The position numbers and the translations under genes are program-made. The notes beneath the pieces were generated by a model. It did no database searches and was not told where the DNA came from. It worked only from the letters and a program-made list of their open reading frames with translations. A stretch of DNA of 64,000 nucleotides from Trissonchulus latispiculum (Eukaryota; Nematoda; Enoplea; Enoplida; Ironidae): positions 5,001-69,000 of the forward strand of contig JASAND010020786.1 of the NCBI GenBank assembly GCA_030248195.1, read 5' to 3'. Within the stretch, counting starts at the first letter, position 1. Every line of letters begins with the position of its first letter. Of the stretch, positions 1 through 10,689 are shown in pieces.

Positions 1-1690
1 ACGGGGGAGGTGACTGGAGAGGGACCTACGACGGTCAGAGCTCTAGGCTGCGTGAGTGCCCATGGTTGGTGGCCGGTAACAGTTCACATCGGCCGGAGAA
101 GGAGTGGGTGCAAGCATGCCACCCCGGGGACACGAGATTCCAGTTGGACTGGCCGGCGGGTGAGAATCCGCGCCGTGCCGTTGTTGTGTTCAGCTGAGAC
201 GGTGCTGGTGGGGATGAGGGGACGATCAGCGGGGCACTAGGGGTGCCATCGGTCAGGGGAGTCGGTGGATGCCGACGTGGGGCGCCACAGGGAAGACTCT
301 GGTGGGTGACGGCTCTGGTTGAGGATTGAATCAGTAGTGAGAGAGGTGCAGAAAAGTGTACACTGATGATGGTGCTGTAGGTGTGTCTGGTCGGAAGGAT
401 CATGTTCCGGCCAGAAGGGGATCGAACCACGGACCAACTGAAGACGACCAAAAAGGAGTGTCAGGCGAAAAATTAGCCATTGCTGAGCAAACAGCCTGGA
501 ATTAGAACCATGTACTGAGTAAGTTATGGTATAAAAAGTAGTTTATAAGGCAATAAGTAACTGATTATACGGCGGTTCAATCAATCAATCAAGGTACTCT
601 GCTTCTCTACCTCAAAACCCTTGCATATTCAAGAAAAATTATGAGACACCAGTCAAATTTCTGTAAAGTTACGTTTCAGCAGCTCGTTTTTTCTCAAGAA
701 TAGCGCTCACTGGCTATTAGATTCAAGAATGCATCAAAACTAATCTGTACGTTATCATTCTTTACATCCAGTTCCTTGGACTCTAGGTGCAACAAACAGA
801 CATACTATACAGAAATGTTAGTAGACAGACAAAACTAGGGTAAACTCAGTATCCGGAGTTGGCTGAGGATCCAGGCTTCCTGGTGTGGATCCTATCATTT
901 CTGGCTGTAGAAAACTGGAAGTCAGGCGGCTGAAATAGGTACAGACACGCACGGACAGGAAATAGCTACCACACACATTTTCTGCTTGTTACTTAAGTAT
1001 TATCTTTTTAGACCTCAACGGGTGAACATCCTCAAGAATCTCTCCGAAGCGTGTTTCCAGTTCATCATCTATACTTCATAGTGCTTGGTTAATCAATGTA
1101 GTTAATCAGAATCAGTACAGTGATTGCAACAAAAACAGAAAACAGTGTCGCGTATGGTGCAGTGGTGTATGCGTGGTGTGACAGCAAACTCAAGGGGGAG
1201 AACAGGGAATCTCAGGTCCGGTGTAAACTAATCATATCAGCGGGGAAGTGGGACCACTATCAAGGCTGTCAGACCAGGCAAAAACGTGCAACTGAAACAG
1301 AAACCAGCAAAACAGACACAGACAGAACAATAGCTGAACACTGCAAAAACTTAATGTTCTCGTGTATATTCTTCTTACCTGCCGTCTACTCGGTTTCTAT
1401 GATCGCTACCAATCGTAGAATACTCTCAAAAACCAATTTTCATGAACTTCATGCAAATCTGAGTGTTTTCTTCAAAACTTCGCTATTTTCACATTTTTTA
1501 GAGATCTGTGGTCAGCTATTGTTCAACAGGAACTTAAAACTGATGGGAAGACAGGTTAGCAGGCATAAGTGGGTGTGCGCGCTGCAGTGCATTCAACAGA
1601 AAAGAGATAAGGGGAGGCAGCTGGCGGTCAAAAGGCATGCGACCGGAAGCGCCCCAACTTGGATGCTCATACAGAACCAAAACACATTTA
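1..1690. other. No gene supported
   Basis: I see no recognisable gene here. The first 450 bases are GC-richer than the rest and have overlapping open frames on both strands, which looks like composition rather than coding. A plus-strand open frame at 1120-1794 (224 codons) has no recognisable domain and no coding-like composition. A B-box-like GGTTCGATCC lies on the minus strand near 425, without a matching A box. Confidence 0.5.
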
Positions 1691-2272
1691 TCACCACACA
1701 AACGATTGGGACAACGAAAAACAGAGGGAAGAGGGGGAGAAGTGCATGCACAGCTTCTCGCAAGCGGGCCTTAGCGGGAAATTTCTCAAACTGAAGGGTG
1801 AGGGGAGAAACTGAAAGGGAACACAGTAAAAGGACAACTTAAATTTCCAAAAACACATTAAACAAGGAACCGTGCTCATCGGAATTACCTCCGGCCCCAG
1901 GATGGAGATGGGCCGCCGGGGAATGAAGACTTCGGTTGAGGTGGGTGCAGTGTGGACCCAGTCACCGTAATGGGATTTCCGCAGCTCAGGGGGCAAAGTC
2001 ACTCGCTCCCGCTCCGGTCCTCTGAAGGGGGCATCCATAGTCTCCGCGGCAGTGACCGGCGGACTGTAGTGGCACTGCAGGATGCGGGTTACAGGAAGGG
2101 AAGGCTGCGGGGGCAGGGATGGAGAGGTGCAGATGGCGGAAACCACCGACATCGCATCATCATCACCCGGATCCAGTTCGATCACGTCCGACGAGACGTC
2201 GCTGAAATCAGATTTTTTATCATACTGGTCCATCCAGATGTAGAAGTAGTTGCTGAGCCGGCTCAGAGACAT
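1691..2272 (-). CDS. Unrecognised acidic, proline-rich ORF (193 codons)
   Basis: I do not recognise this protein. It starts at an ATG (MSLSRLSNYFYIWMDQYDKK). Residues about 20-45 are rich in Asp and Ser, followed by a proline-rich stretch with LPPELRKSHYGDW and then PRRPISILGPEVIPM. The coding-like part seems to end near 1890 at a GAG/GTAATT donor-like site; the remainder looks like read-through into non-coding DNA. It lies on the same strand as element B and downstream of its OTU domain, so it could be a 3' ORF of that element or a host exon. Low confidence that it is expressed. Confidence 0.3.
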   Translation of the reverse strand: MSLSRLSNYFYIWMDQYDKKSDFSDVSSDVIELDPGDDDAMSVVSAICTSPSLPPQPSLPVTRILQCHYSPPVTAAETMDAPFRGPERERVTLPPELRKSHYGDWVHTAPTSTEVFIPRRPISILGPEVIPMSTVPCLMCFWKFKLSFYCVPFQFLPSPFSLRNFPLRPACEKLCMHFSPSSLCFSLSQSFVW

Positions 2273-2427
2273 GGTTCTGAAATATGTATACCACTATGAA
2301 GCAACTCGAATTGTAAGCAAGAATGGCACAAAATATGACAATGCAAATGGACAGGACAAAACTAAAAATTGGAACTAAACTAAACTCTTTCTAGTAGCGA
2401 AATAAAAGATTGCAGGTTAAACTGAAC

Positions 2428-2944
2428 TTAAATGAGACGATAAGCGCACTGCACTCCGGGAATACTTAAAATATTAGGGCAATAATCTGTGTTAACCCCC
2501 ACCATACGCATGCGAAAATCATAAAGGTCAGACGGTAAGTATTCGGACAGTTGGACAACGACCTCGCGCAGCGCGCGAACAGTATTATTAGACAGTGCCC
2601 TAAACTCCAGGCCAAGGGGCCAACCACTCAGTTGTTGAAACAAGATCACACTTACAGCTTGACAATTAATGTTGGGACAACGACACATACCGCCACCATA
2701 CGACGACACAGACGAACGACAATAATGTTTTGCAGGTAAACAGGACTATACGAACTTCATCACTTACTGGGTAAATAGTTACTGGCACTCCGTAGTAACT
2801 TAAACCGAATCTCCAAAAGCAAACCGTACAAATCAGTGTAGCTACCTGGGCAACCTGTGGGCTAGTCAAATGTATTCGCTTATTTGACTCGAAGATATCA
2901 TACTTTTCTGGGTCTGTAAAAATATCGACAGTTCCACGCAGCAT
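2428..2944 (-). CDS. Unrecognised overlapping ORFs, possibly one split gene
   Basis: Two minus-strand open frames overlap: 2944-2666 (92 aa, begins MLRGTVDIFTDPEKYDIFES) and 2709-2428 (93 aa). The first has a hydrophobic Trp/Tyr-rich segment (CFWRFGLSYYGVP) followed by a GTAAGT donor-like site near 2770. The second has a short cysteine cluster (CRCPNINC) and ends in CAYRLI. The open frame of the first continues in phase upstream of its ATG, so it may be an internal exon. No family was recognised. Being collinear with element B, it may be the element's 3' region, or an unrelated multi-exon gene. Confidence 0.25.
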
Positions 2945-3945
2945 CTTTAGGCCCTCAGGTAAACAGTCATAGTCTCGATACGGACCTCACATTTCAGGCG
3001 GACAATATAAGGTAAGTGGCGCGGGCGGTGTATCGTCTGTGGGATCGCGATCAGGCGCAGGAGCGCAACGGGTGGGGCTCTAGGAGTCATGGCTGATTAG
3101 ACACAAAACCTGAAGTCAAAATTGATCGTATTCGCACGGTTATGACTAAAAATCACTAGGCCCTAATCCAGGCAGGTTATATCTCTTTATGCATAACATT
3201 TACGTCTTGTTTGAGTGTATCTCTATCAACATTCTATTTTCCGTCGGTTTATCTAGGTAATGCTAACATTCAACAAAGGTATCAGTCACCATTCGGTCGG
3301 GTTACTTAGCTAACAAACAATACACAATAACAATAGTAAAAGAATATTTAAGAAAGGTTTTCAGATGTTTTTGAATTTTCTGAACTTTATATTACTTTTT
3401 ATAGTAGGGTTTTGTGTTTTTTGTCAAATAGAAATCTTATTTACAGTTGGAAAACTATACAAAACAAACAAACAGTTCGGACAACAAGTTTTTGACAGTT
3501 TCTTTGGACTGCCGGTTTATTTTTGGTTATTTTTAACTAACATTTTGTAACATGTTTTTGTTAAGGTATTGGATTTTCAAAACCTTGGATTTTCTGTGCA
3601 GCACTTGTTCAGAAGATGTGAATTCCGGAAGCTGCAACCGGAGCTTCTAGTGGGCATCATGGCCCAGAAGGATTGACCGACGACTGGATAATTTTAAGTC
3701 TACATCAGTAAGGATGGATTGACTGAGTAGAGCAATGAAAGAATGCGTAATAGCAATTAGTCGTCAAAGTTTAACGGTCAACTCCTTACCCGCATGTCAG
3801 TTTAGGGTGCGAGGCACCACACAAAGTTAATACATACAATGCACATTTCATGACACAAATTATCTTATGTATACAAACTAAATCACTAAAATAGCTATAT
3901 TACAGAAACTATGGTACAAATCACAGTAGTGTTTAGCGTCCAAGA
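2945..3945. other. No gene supported
   Basis: AT-rich sequence downstream of the OTU fragment. I found no long terminal repeat of element B here, although its 3' end should be in or left of this stretch. A 61-codon open frame at 3365-3550 is a run of hydrophobic AT-rich codons and is not supported as a gene. Confidence 0.5.
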
Positions 3946-4452
3946 CTACCTCTCAGACGGACCTGAGTGTCGCTCGTCCGAGGATTCATTGGAACGTTGA
4001 AATCTTCGAAACGGGTTTCTAAAAATGGCGTTAGGTCCTGCGAAAAGTGGACTTTCGGAAAACATTCGTTCAAAATTGGGTTGAGCTTTTAAAGCGTTTT
4101 GTTTAGCCGTAGGTTCGTTAAGAGACGACTGGTTGGACGAGCTAGTAACCAGTTCCATAACACGAAGTTTAGGAGCCTTGCCCGTGGGCCAGGTACCATG
4201 AGGGTGTTCTCGTACTGATAAGACTACCATAAAATGATCACTATTAACGCTGTGGATGTAAAGTGATTTCGGCTCATTCTGAATGCTCTTGCCTAGCAGC
4301 GCAGTGGGGGCGAACATTTGCCATGCCCAGTGTTTGCCAAATTTAGAGTAAGACATGACAGTGGTCTGTAGCCATGCGGCAGTTAGGAAAATTTCATCAT
4401 AAGTTGCATATTTGGATGGTTTAATTAGTCTCTCTCTGACAGTGTAGATCAT
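3946..4452 (-). pseudogene. Element B: C-terminal half of an OTU-type cysteine protease domain
   Basis: This 168-codon frame continues the OTU (ovarian tumour) protease domain whose N-terminal half is at 8234-8920. OTU enzymes are cysteine proteases that usually cleave ubiquitin linkages. Seen here: a YATYDEIFLTAAWLQTTVMS segment typical of the middle of retroelement OTU domains, and the histidine region NSDHFMVV near 4224-4248, which would supply the active-site His. A Ser/Asn-rich tail follows, ending in HSGPSER. The two halves are separated by a 3.76-kb insertion bounded by a 12-bp direct repeat, so the domain is broken. Assignment as OTU rests on motif recognition and on the fit with the other half. 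Confidence 0.6.
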
Positions 4453-5102
4453 ACATGGGCAATGAACTTGGCTCTAGCCTGCACAGCCTTCGAACTCACT
4501 GCGCGGGGGGTCAAATTTTTAATTTTTCACGATATGTGTCGACTGTAGCTTTTACAAAGCTCTGTTGTACCCACGCATCTTTCAAGTCCCTTTGTCGGAA
4601 AGATTTGCAAACTTTTACGCAATCCTCTAAGATTTTGATGAATCTCGCAAAAAATGCTAAATTTTTATTCTCTGGCTTTACTTAAATAGCAAGGGAATTT
4701 TATAAATGCAGTTATAATTCACTCCGTTTTTAAGATTTAATTAGCATAATTAACCAAGTAATAGTTAGTTTTCAAAAGTCGAAGCTATGACAAGTAATTT
4801 TTACATTATAAAAAGAAATTGATATAACCTTCTGATTTTGTCTGATACAATCCTCAAGGCGGTACGAAAATCCTTACTGGAAACACTCAAATGTTTGGCT
4901 CCCGCATACAATTAGAGTTTTAACCAAACTGCTAGTCCAACTTTATGGTTTGACAAAAATCGGTGTGAAAAACAGATCCAGCTGGGAAACATTAGGAAAA
5001 GAAAGTAGTAAAAAAGTTTTTGCACAAATTCAATATCTATGTAGAAAAATAAATTATGAAGGAAGCGCCGGCAGCATGAATTCAATGTGCGATATAGCTT
5101 AA

Positions 5103-6102
5103 GATGCCGGTTCGGGTTCATGTATTTTTGGGCTTTAAAAGCGCAATTGTCGTTGAAATTTATTCTAATTAGCTACAATTACATTATTTACCCTTTAAAA
5201 CATGTTAGAAAAGTCGCTGCTTGAAAACTTGAGTTTTGGAGAAATTAGCTTTATTCCGCCATAACTTGCACTGTGAGCACTCTACATGGATGAACTTATA
5301 GTCATTCGAATCCTCTTACCAAGACCTACAACTTTGCTCTTGAGTTTTCTTCGATTCCTTAAGGTTTAAGAGATAACAGCAAGAATTGATTTTCGAGGTC
5401 CAAAACTTGCCATTTTTCGAAAAATCAAATATTGCAAGATTTCGACAGCTTCAACAGCGCTGGTCCGTCGGTCAAGTATTGTCCATATTTGTGGTCCTAA
5501 GGGATATCTTAGGCCCAAAGGAGAGCTCTCTGCGGTATCTCTGCCGGCGCACAGAAGCGAAAATGTGAAATTTTGAAAATCGCAGCTAGATTGTTTTGAA
5601 CACGGATTCCTCTCAACTCATGCAATCAATTAAAAAACGGCTTTACATACGTATTTTTGAGACCATTGCCGAGGGCTATTTTTCATGGTTTTGCATTTGA
5701 CTTTCAGTTCGAGAGAAATAAACGTCCAAACTTGAAAATTTTGACGAAAATCGGACAAAATTTACGTTTTTCTCAAAATCTTGAGATCCTTTACTCGTTA
5801 AACAATTTAAGAAAAAATAGCCCTCTGGAAGACGTTTCTTTTGATGCCTGAACTGGTCGCTTTTCGTTAGCTTTCCCACATTTCGAGAAATCCATGTTCA
5901 AAAATTGTTTTCATGTTATTGCAAGTCGTTGTTCAAATATCATGTTGTTCAAGCCGAAGAGTTGAAATGAGACAGCTATACTGTACCTAGTTGTAACAAG
6001 CACATTCTAAGCTTTAAAATGATATAAAAATTATTGTTGAACTCCAAATATTGAGCAAATTACAGTCTTTCAAAATTTGCTGCAAATACCCGAACCAGCA
6101 CC
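5103..6102. mobile_element. 1.0-kb non-autonomous element flanked by TTAA (copy 1)
   Basis: TTAA at 5099-5102 and 6103-6106 flanks a 1000-bp unit. The ends are inverted: GATGCCGGTTCGGGT on the left, and GGTGCTGGTTCGGGT as the complement of the right end. The length matches the other TTAA-flanked copies in the window (998 and 994 bp). TTAA targets are used by piggyBac and Kolobok transposons; these termini do not begin with CCC as most piggyBac ends do, so Kolobok-like is the better guess. No coding capacity. Confidence 0.75.
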
Positions 6103-6744
6103 TTAAGGAGAATTTTGCTCGAGCGTTGACGTGACCAACTCCGTTTTTAGAACATATAATTAAGAGCATGTAAGTAAAATATATAAGCAAGCAACAGCAG
6201 ATGGAATGACCAATGTAGAATGGAACAAGTAAGAGGGGAAGGACCGTAAAAAATTATAAAGCGGGTGGCGGTAAAAGGTTTGCAACGGGGGATCTGGGGG
6301 GGGCAGAGTCCCCAGTTGAAGAAAGATTTTGTTTTTGCAATAAAACCTGTATACGGAACCTTTATTCCTTTCACTTTGAAGAACCGAGAAAGTTTTTTAA
6401 ATTCTACACATTTTAAAGCAAAACTAGCAATTTTCTCCGAAAAATCGGATTCATTTCAAGATTTTTCTTCATAAACGCAGAATATAAATATTCCGTTAAA
6501 AATTAGAAAATTCTTTGGTTTTTAGTATATAGCACGAAATTTAATGAAGTAGGAAAGTGTTTGGTTTTTGCCCTTTTTTCTATTGTTATCCCTAATTTTT
6601 CATACCTATGAATCGCGACGGGGGCGGCCACTTACAGGATGAGCCCCTAGAGGGCATAGGAGCGATAGCCTCAGAAAAAGCCAGAGCCCAAACTACTGTA
6701 AATTGTTTCAAGAAATTAATTGAGAGCAGTCTTGAAATGCCAAT

Positions 6745-7022
6745 CAGAGTTGGGAGTCTCGGTCTCGGTCTGGCTGAAATGCCGAGACTTGGCCAATCTA
6801 GGTGTCGGTCTCGTCCATCGAAAAGTCTCCGTTTTGGACCGAGACCGGAAATTTCTTGAAACCATCATTTTTCAGCGAAAATTTTAAACCAATGTTATGA
6901 AAACTAACTAACGAGGTGAGAAAACCGTTTTTATGTGTTAAAGTCGCTAACTGGCCCTAAGCCTCAAAAACTAGAAAAACTAAGAAGCCTGAAATTGTTT
7001 TTCTCGGTTTCGCCCAACCCTG
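6745..7022. mobile_element. hAT-type MITE, 278 bp
   Basis: An exact 8-bp direct repeat ATGCCAAT flanks the unit (6737-6744 and 7023-7030). Terminal inverted repeats are CAGAGTTGGGAGTCTCGG and the imperfect complement CAGGGTTGGGCGAAACCG. CAG-type termini with an 8-bp target duplication are the hAT signature. Subterminal sequence repeats CGGTCTCGGTC and its complement. Non-coding. Confidence 0.85.
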
Positions 7023-7435
7023 ATGCCAATTGCGTATTTTTTTGACTGCGTATCTGTAAGCGTTCGACTGCGAACTAAACTCAGCTTTTAAGCTACAGGA
7101 CAGCTACAGCTACAGCTACAGGCGCAAATTTTTTGAATGAAATGTATAAAAAACAAAATGCGCCGATGGCTCAAAAAGTTTCAAAGGAAATTAAACAGAA
7201 AACACACCACAGGTCCAAAAATTTTGGAATAAATGTAATGGAAAACGCGCCGGCGGCGCGAAAATTTATAAGGAGAAATAAACAAAACGGCCGATGGCGC
7301 GAAATTTTCTAAAAGAATGTAATGGTCAACGCGTGGCAGGCGCGAAACGTTTTAAATAAATGTAATGGAAAACACGCCAACCGACCAAGAAATTTTTAAA
7401 CGATTTTGTGATGATGAAGGACAGAATTTTTATGC

Positions 7436-8230
7436 GTGGGGTAAAAATGTGGTTGTGCGGGAAAACATTTTAATACACTTTGCTGCGCGGTAGTAACAAT
7501 TTTGTTGCACGGCGATGAACATTTTGTTGCGCGGGACAACATTTTGATGCGCTTTGTTGGGCGGGGGTAAAAATTGTACTGAGCAAATTTGCTGCTCCAG
7601 TTAGAAATTTCGTTGCACGGGGTAATTTTCTAATGTTCTTTTGTTGCGCGGTGGTAAAATGTTTGCTGCGCGCGATAAAAAGTTTGTTGCGCGGGACAAA
7701 GTTTTGATGCGCTTTGTTGCGCGAGGGTAAAAATTGTACTGAGCGAATTTGCTGCTCGAGTTAGAAATTTCGTTGCACGGGTAAATTTCTAATGCTCTTT
7801 TGTTGCGCAGTGGGAAAAAGCTTGCTGCGCGCGATAAAAATTTTGTTGCACTTTGTTGCGCGGGGGTAGAAATTTTACTGAGCGGGGTAAAATTCGCTGC
7901 TCGAGTTAGAAATTTCGTTGCACGGGATAAACTTTTAATGCGCTTTGTTGCGCGGGGGTAAAATTTTGCAGCGCGGGATAAAATTTGTATGCGCTTTGCT
8001 GCGCGCGGGTAAAAATTTTACTTAGCCTGGGTAAAATTTGCTGCTCGGGTTGGAAATTTCGTTGCGCGAATAAACTTCTAATGCGCTTTGCTGCGCGCGG
8101 GTAAAAATTTTGTTGCGCTGGGATAAAAATTTGCTGCACGGGATAAAATCTTGACGCGCTTTCCTGCGCGGGGTAAAAATTTTACTGCGCGGGGGTAAAA
8201 TTTTTGCTGCGCACTGCGCGGGGTACATTT
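7436..8230. repeat. Degenerate tandem array with TTGCGCGGG core
   Basis: About 800 bp made of diverged copies of a unit like GTTGCGCGGGGGTAAAAATT, alternating with GCTTTGTTGCGCG and TTGCTGCTCGAGTTAGAAA. Spacing is irregular (about 25-70 bp). Minus-strand open frames here (7906-8267) are by-products of the repeat and not genes. Confidence 0.8.
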
Positions 8231-8233
8231 TTC

Positions 8234-8920
8234 CTAGCCTGCACATGTGCAGGAGTTGTGTAGGCATTGCCCATGCGTGGTGTAGATATTGGAAAGTAAT
8301 GTCTGGAATCGCGGTCTGTGTCTGTTAGTGTCTAGGTACTCTAGCAGGCTGCGTTTAACCTCTCGCCAAGAATCTTCCATACCAGTAATAGCTAGTGACA
8401 AGGCCCTATAGTAACAATTTCCATCACCTAATACATCGATCACCTCATATGGTTCGCACAGGGGCATATGCTGGAGAAGCACCGGTAAGCGGTGGCGTAC
8501 TCTGAAACCCCTTAAGAGAGCTATTTGCTCTTGCCAATTACCATCAACCGGATCAAAGAATTTTCGTCTATCAAAAAGCTCGGGTTCTTTTTCTTGCGAA
8601 AGAGCTTCATTTCCCATAAAAACAGGTTCACTATCGTGATCGGATTCAGAATTTGAGTGTTGAACGAGTAATTTTGGTGAAACTTTCTGTTGTTTAGGAG
8701 AGAGGGGAACACGTTCTGTTTTACACTCGTCCTTCGGGGGAGTTTCTAGAATTCGAGCATTCTCGGCCAATCGTGCAGAAGATCTCCGTTTTGCCGGTTC
8801 CGGTTTGGGTGGTTTAACGTTTTCTAGATCAGCGGGAGTTTTCGATCGTGCCGGGATAACTGGTTTGGATTTCTTCTTTTCAGCCTGTAAACGTTTACTT
8901 TCTTTCTTTTCAGGTGGCAC
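8234..8920 (-). pseudogene. Element B: basic linker and N-terminal half of the OTU domain
   Basis: A 228-codon frame. Residues 1-100 are a Lys/Pro-rich charged linker (begins MPPEKKESKRLQAEKKKSKP). Residues about 160-210 hold the OTU signature VIDVLGDGNCYYRALSLAIT; GDGNCYYRAL contains the catalytic Asp and Cys (Cys codon near 8414-8416). The frame ends in CTCAG at a stop that lies in the 12-bp repeat bordering the insertion, and the rest of the domain resumes at 4452. It lies just downstream of B's integrase, with no LTR between, so it is probably the C-terminal part of pol or an adjacent ORF. OTU domains are known in some Gypsy elements. The role (deubiquitination of host proteins or processing) is inference. 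Confidence 0.7.
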
Positions 8921-9099
8921 TAGATGATCGATTGGGGAGTCTTTTCCGGGACAGGCTGTCCCGAGTCGGGTAGTCCAGAAATTTCACATTCAGAATGGTC
9001 AGACGTGTCGCTCGAGTCCCCGTCGTGTTGGTGAGTCGGAGCAGTAATGACTCGTGGCTCAACGCAAGGTACCATATTGTTAAACTGTACCTTAATTCG

Positions 9100-10390
9100 C
9101 TTGGCGCGTCAGTTGCCAGCTGGATACACCTCGGCGACACAACCGGAGATCTTGTCAATCCGGTAAGGTCCTATACGCTTATCTAACAACTTATACACCT
9201 GATCGTTCTTAGCTACGTTAGAGGCTGGCTTTAATCATAACCAAATCCCCTACACGGAAAGTGGGTTCTACAGCATTACGATTATAATTTCGATCTTGCG
9301 TTTCCTGAGCCACTCCCGTCTTTTCTCGGGCGAGTGACCAGGCTAGTTGAAGTGCTTCAGTGGCGTTATTAACATAGTCGAATCCGGCATATTTACGATC
9401 AGTAGGTATAGTTACATTTGTGGCACTAGGTAACACAGGATCCCATGCATGCAGAAGATAATGAGGCGTTTCACCGGTGGTAGCGTTTACTGAGGTGTTA
9501 TAGGCAAACTGGCAGAAAGGTACCATGTTATCCCATTCCAGATGATTTTCAGTAACAGTACTTAACATATCTAACAGCGTGCGGTGCCAGCGTTCGACTT
9601 GCCCGTTTACGGCAGGGTGGTAGCGCGTAGTCTCCAGTTTTCGAGTTTAAACCAGAGCAGAAATTTCTTTATTCAGCGATGCCACAAATTCCTTACCTTG
9701 ATCGGAGACTAATTCTTTCGGCGATCCGTATTGTAGAACAATGAACTCAAGGAAAGTTTTAGCGATCGTGTAAGCGCGTTTGTCCTTGATAGGCACGGCA
9801 ATCACGTATTTAGAGAATGCATCAATGAAACTGAGTATGTGCTTCATGCCGCTTGTAGACGCTTTTGAGATATCCATTAAATCGCAGTGAACCCGTTCAA
9901 AGGGTTTTACAGGTAGCGGAACATGCCTTAACAAAGCGTTAGGATTTTTTGAGGGTCCCTTCCTTTTTTGACATCGAGGACAAGATTTAACCCACTGTTT
10001 GGCATCGGCGTGCATGCCTGGCCACCAAAAATGCTCGGCGAGTCGAAAAGAGGTTTTATTGCAACCGCCGTGTGCAGCATAGGGGCTATCGTGAAAAGCA
10101 GCGAGAGCTTCGGAGCGCAAACTTTCTGGTACAGCTAATACCTCAAGCACTGTGTCCCTAAATCTTTCGAGATGCACCAAAACCCCATCTCTCATATCGC
10201 AGTGTTCACAGAGCGCAGCTATGCGGACAGCGCGATTAAAGTTACTGGGTAGATTCTTGTTAACCTTATACTCGATTGTTAAATACTCGCTACGCGAAGT
10301 GTGTTTCACTATTCTTTCGAATGATTTCTTTATCACTACCGTGTAGAAACCTCGGTTTTGATCCTTTCGCTCATTAGCCAAATTAATCAA
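9100..10390 (-). pseudogene. Element B: Gypsy integrase with GPY/F module
   Basis: Inserts retroelement cDNA into the genome. From the start, the frame has an HHCC zinc-binding region (H...AAHGGCN...CPRCQ) and then the DDE core: HCDLMDI for the first Asp, VSDQGKEF for the second, and GQVERWH for the Glu near 9610. One in-frame TAA (9647-9649) interrupts the core between the second Asp and the Glu; the frame then stays open to 9218. The GPY/F module (RIGPYRIDK, near 9165-9190) lies in another frame, so there is also a frameshift. The N-terminal end abuts the left LTR of element A, and the upstream pol linker lies on the far side of A (19036-19310). Confidence 0.85.
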
Positions 10391-10405
10391 TTAGTCAGTA
10401 TGTAT

Positions 10406-10672
10406 TGTTCTTACGACGTGAGTGGTTGCCTGCGGGCTTAGTCTTTGTATCTCTATAAAGTATTTGCTGTGTATTATTGGTACTTCCTTATCATCATTAA
10501 ATTAGTAAGTCTTTATCAGTAAAACAATGACGCCTTTCACAGTTTATTAGGGAAGGTTTAGTTAGTTAGGTAGGGTCCTATTTTCGCTGTAGGTTGCACC
10601 CTAGGCCTTTACCTGCAATCGTTTAGCCATTTAATTACCGGTAAATACCGGACAGTTTGCCGGTAGTTAATA
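10406..10672 (+). repeat. Element A left LTR
   Basis: A 267-bp sequence from TGTTCTTACGACGTG to GGTAGTTAATA that recurs in direct orientation at 18783-19034, differing by a few substitutions and a short indel (the left copy has about 20 extra bases). It contains a TATA-like CTATAAAG near 10456 and lies next to a primer-binding-site-like sequence. It ends in TA rather than the usual CA. Confidence 0.9.
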
Positions 10673-10674
10673 TT

Positions 10675-10689
10675 TGGCGACCGTGGCAC
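10675..10689 (+). promoter_or_regulatory. Primer binding site of element A
   Basis: TGGCGACCGTGGCAC starts two bases after the left LTR. TGG as the first three bases fits the CCA end of a tRNA. The sequence resembles the arginine-tRNA-type sites of some insect Gypsy elements; the exact tRNA is inferred. Confidence 0.65.

Larger units (their letters stand above)
4486..8233. mobile_element. Composite insertion splitting the OTU domain
   Basis: The two OTU halves are interrupted by this block. A 12-bp direct repeat, CTAGCCTGCACA, occurs at 4474-4485 and 8234-8245, exactly where the homology breaks, and looks like a target duplication. The block contains a 1.0-kb TTAA-flanked element (5103-6102), an hAT-type element (6745-7022) and a degenerate tandem array (about 7436-8230). 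No transposase is visible, so the type of the outermost element is unknown. Confidence 0.5.

Noticed and set aside
35..451. Open frame rich in Pro/Ser/Thr/His on the minus strand
   Set aside because: Composition follows local GC content; frames are open on both strands; no domain.
1120..1794. 224-codon plus-strand open frame
   Set aside because: No domain, no coding-like periodicity that I can see, and overlapped by another frame; probably chance.
7436..8230. CRISPR-like array
   Set aside because: Units are diverged and irregularly spaced, there are no unique spacers of constant size, and the genome is eukaryotic.
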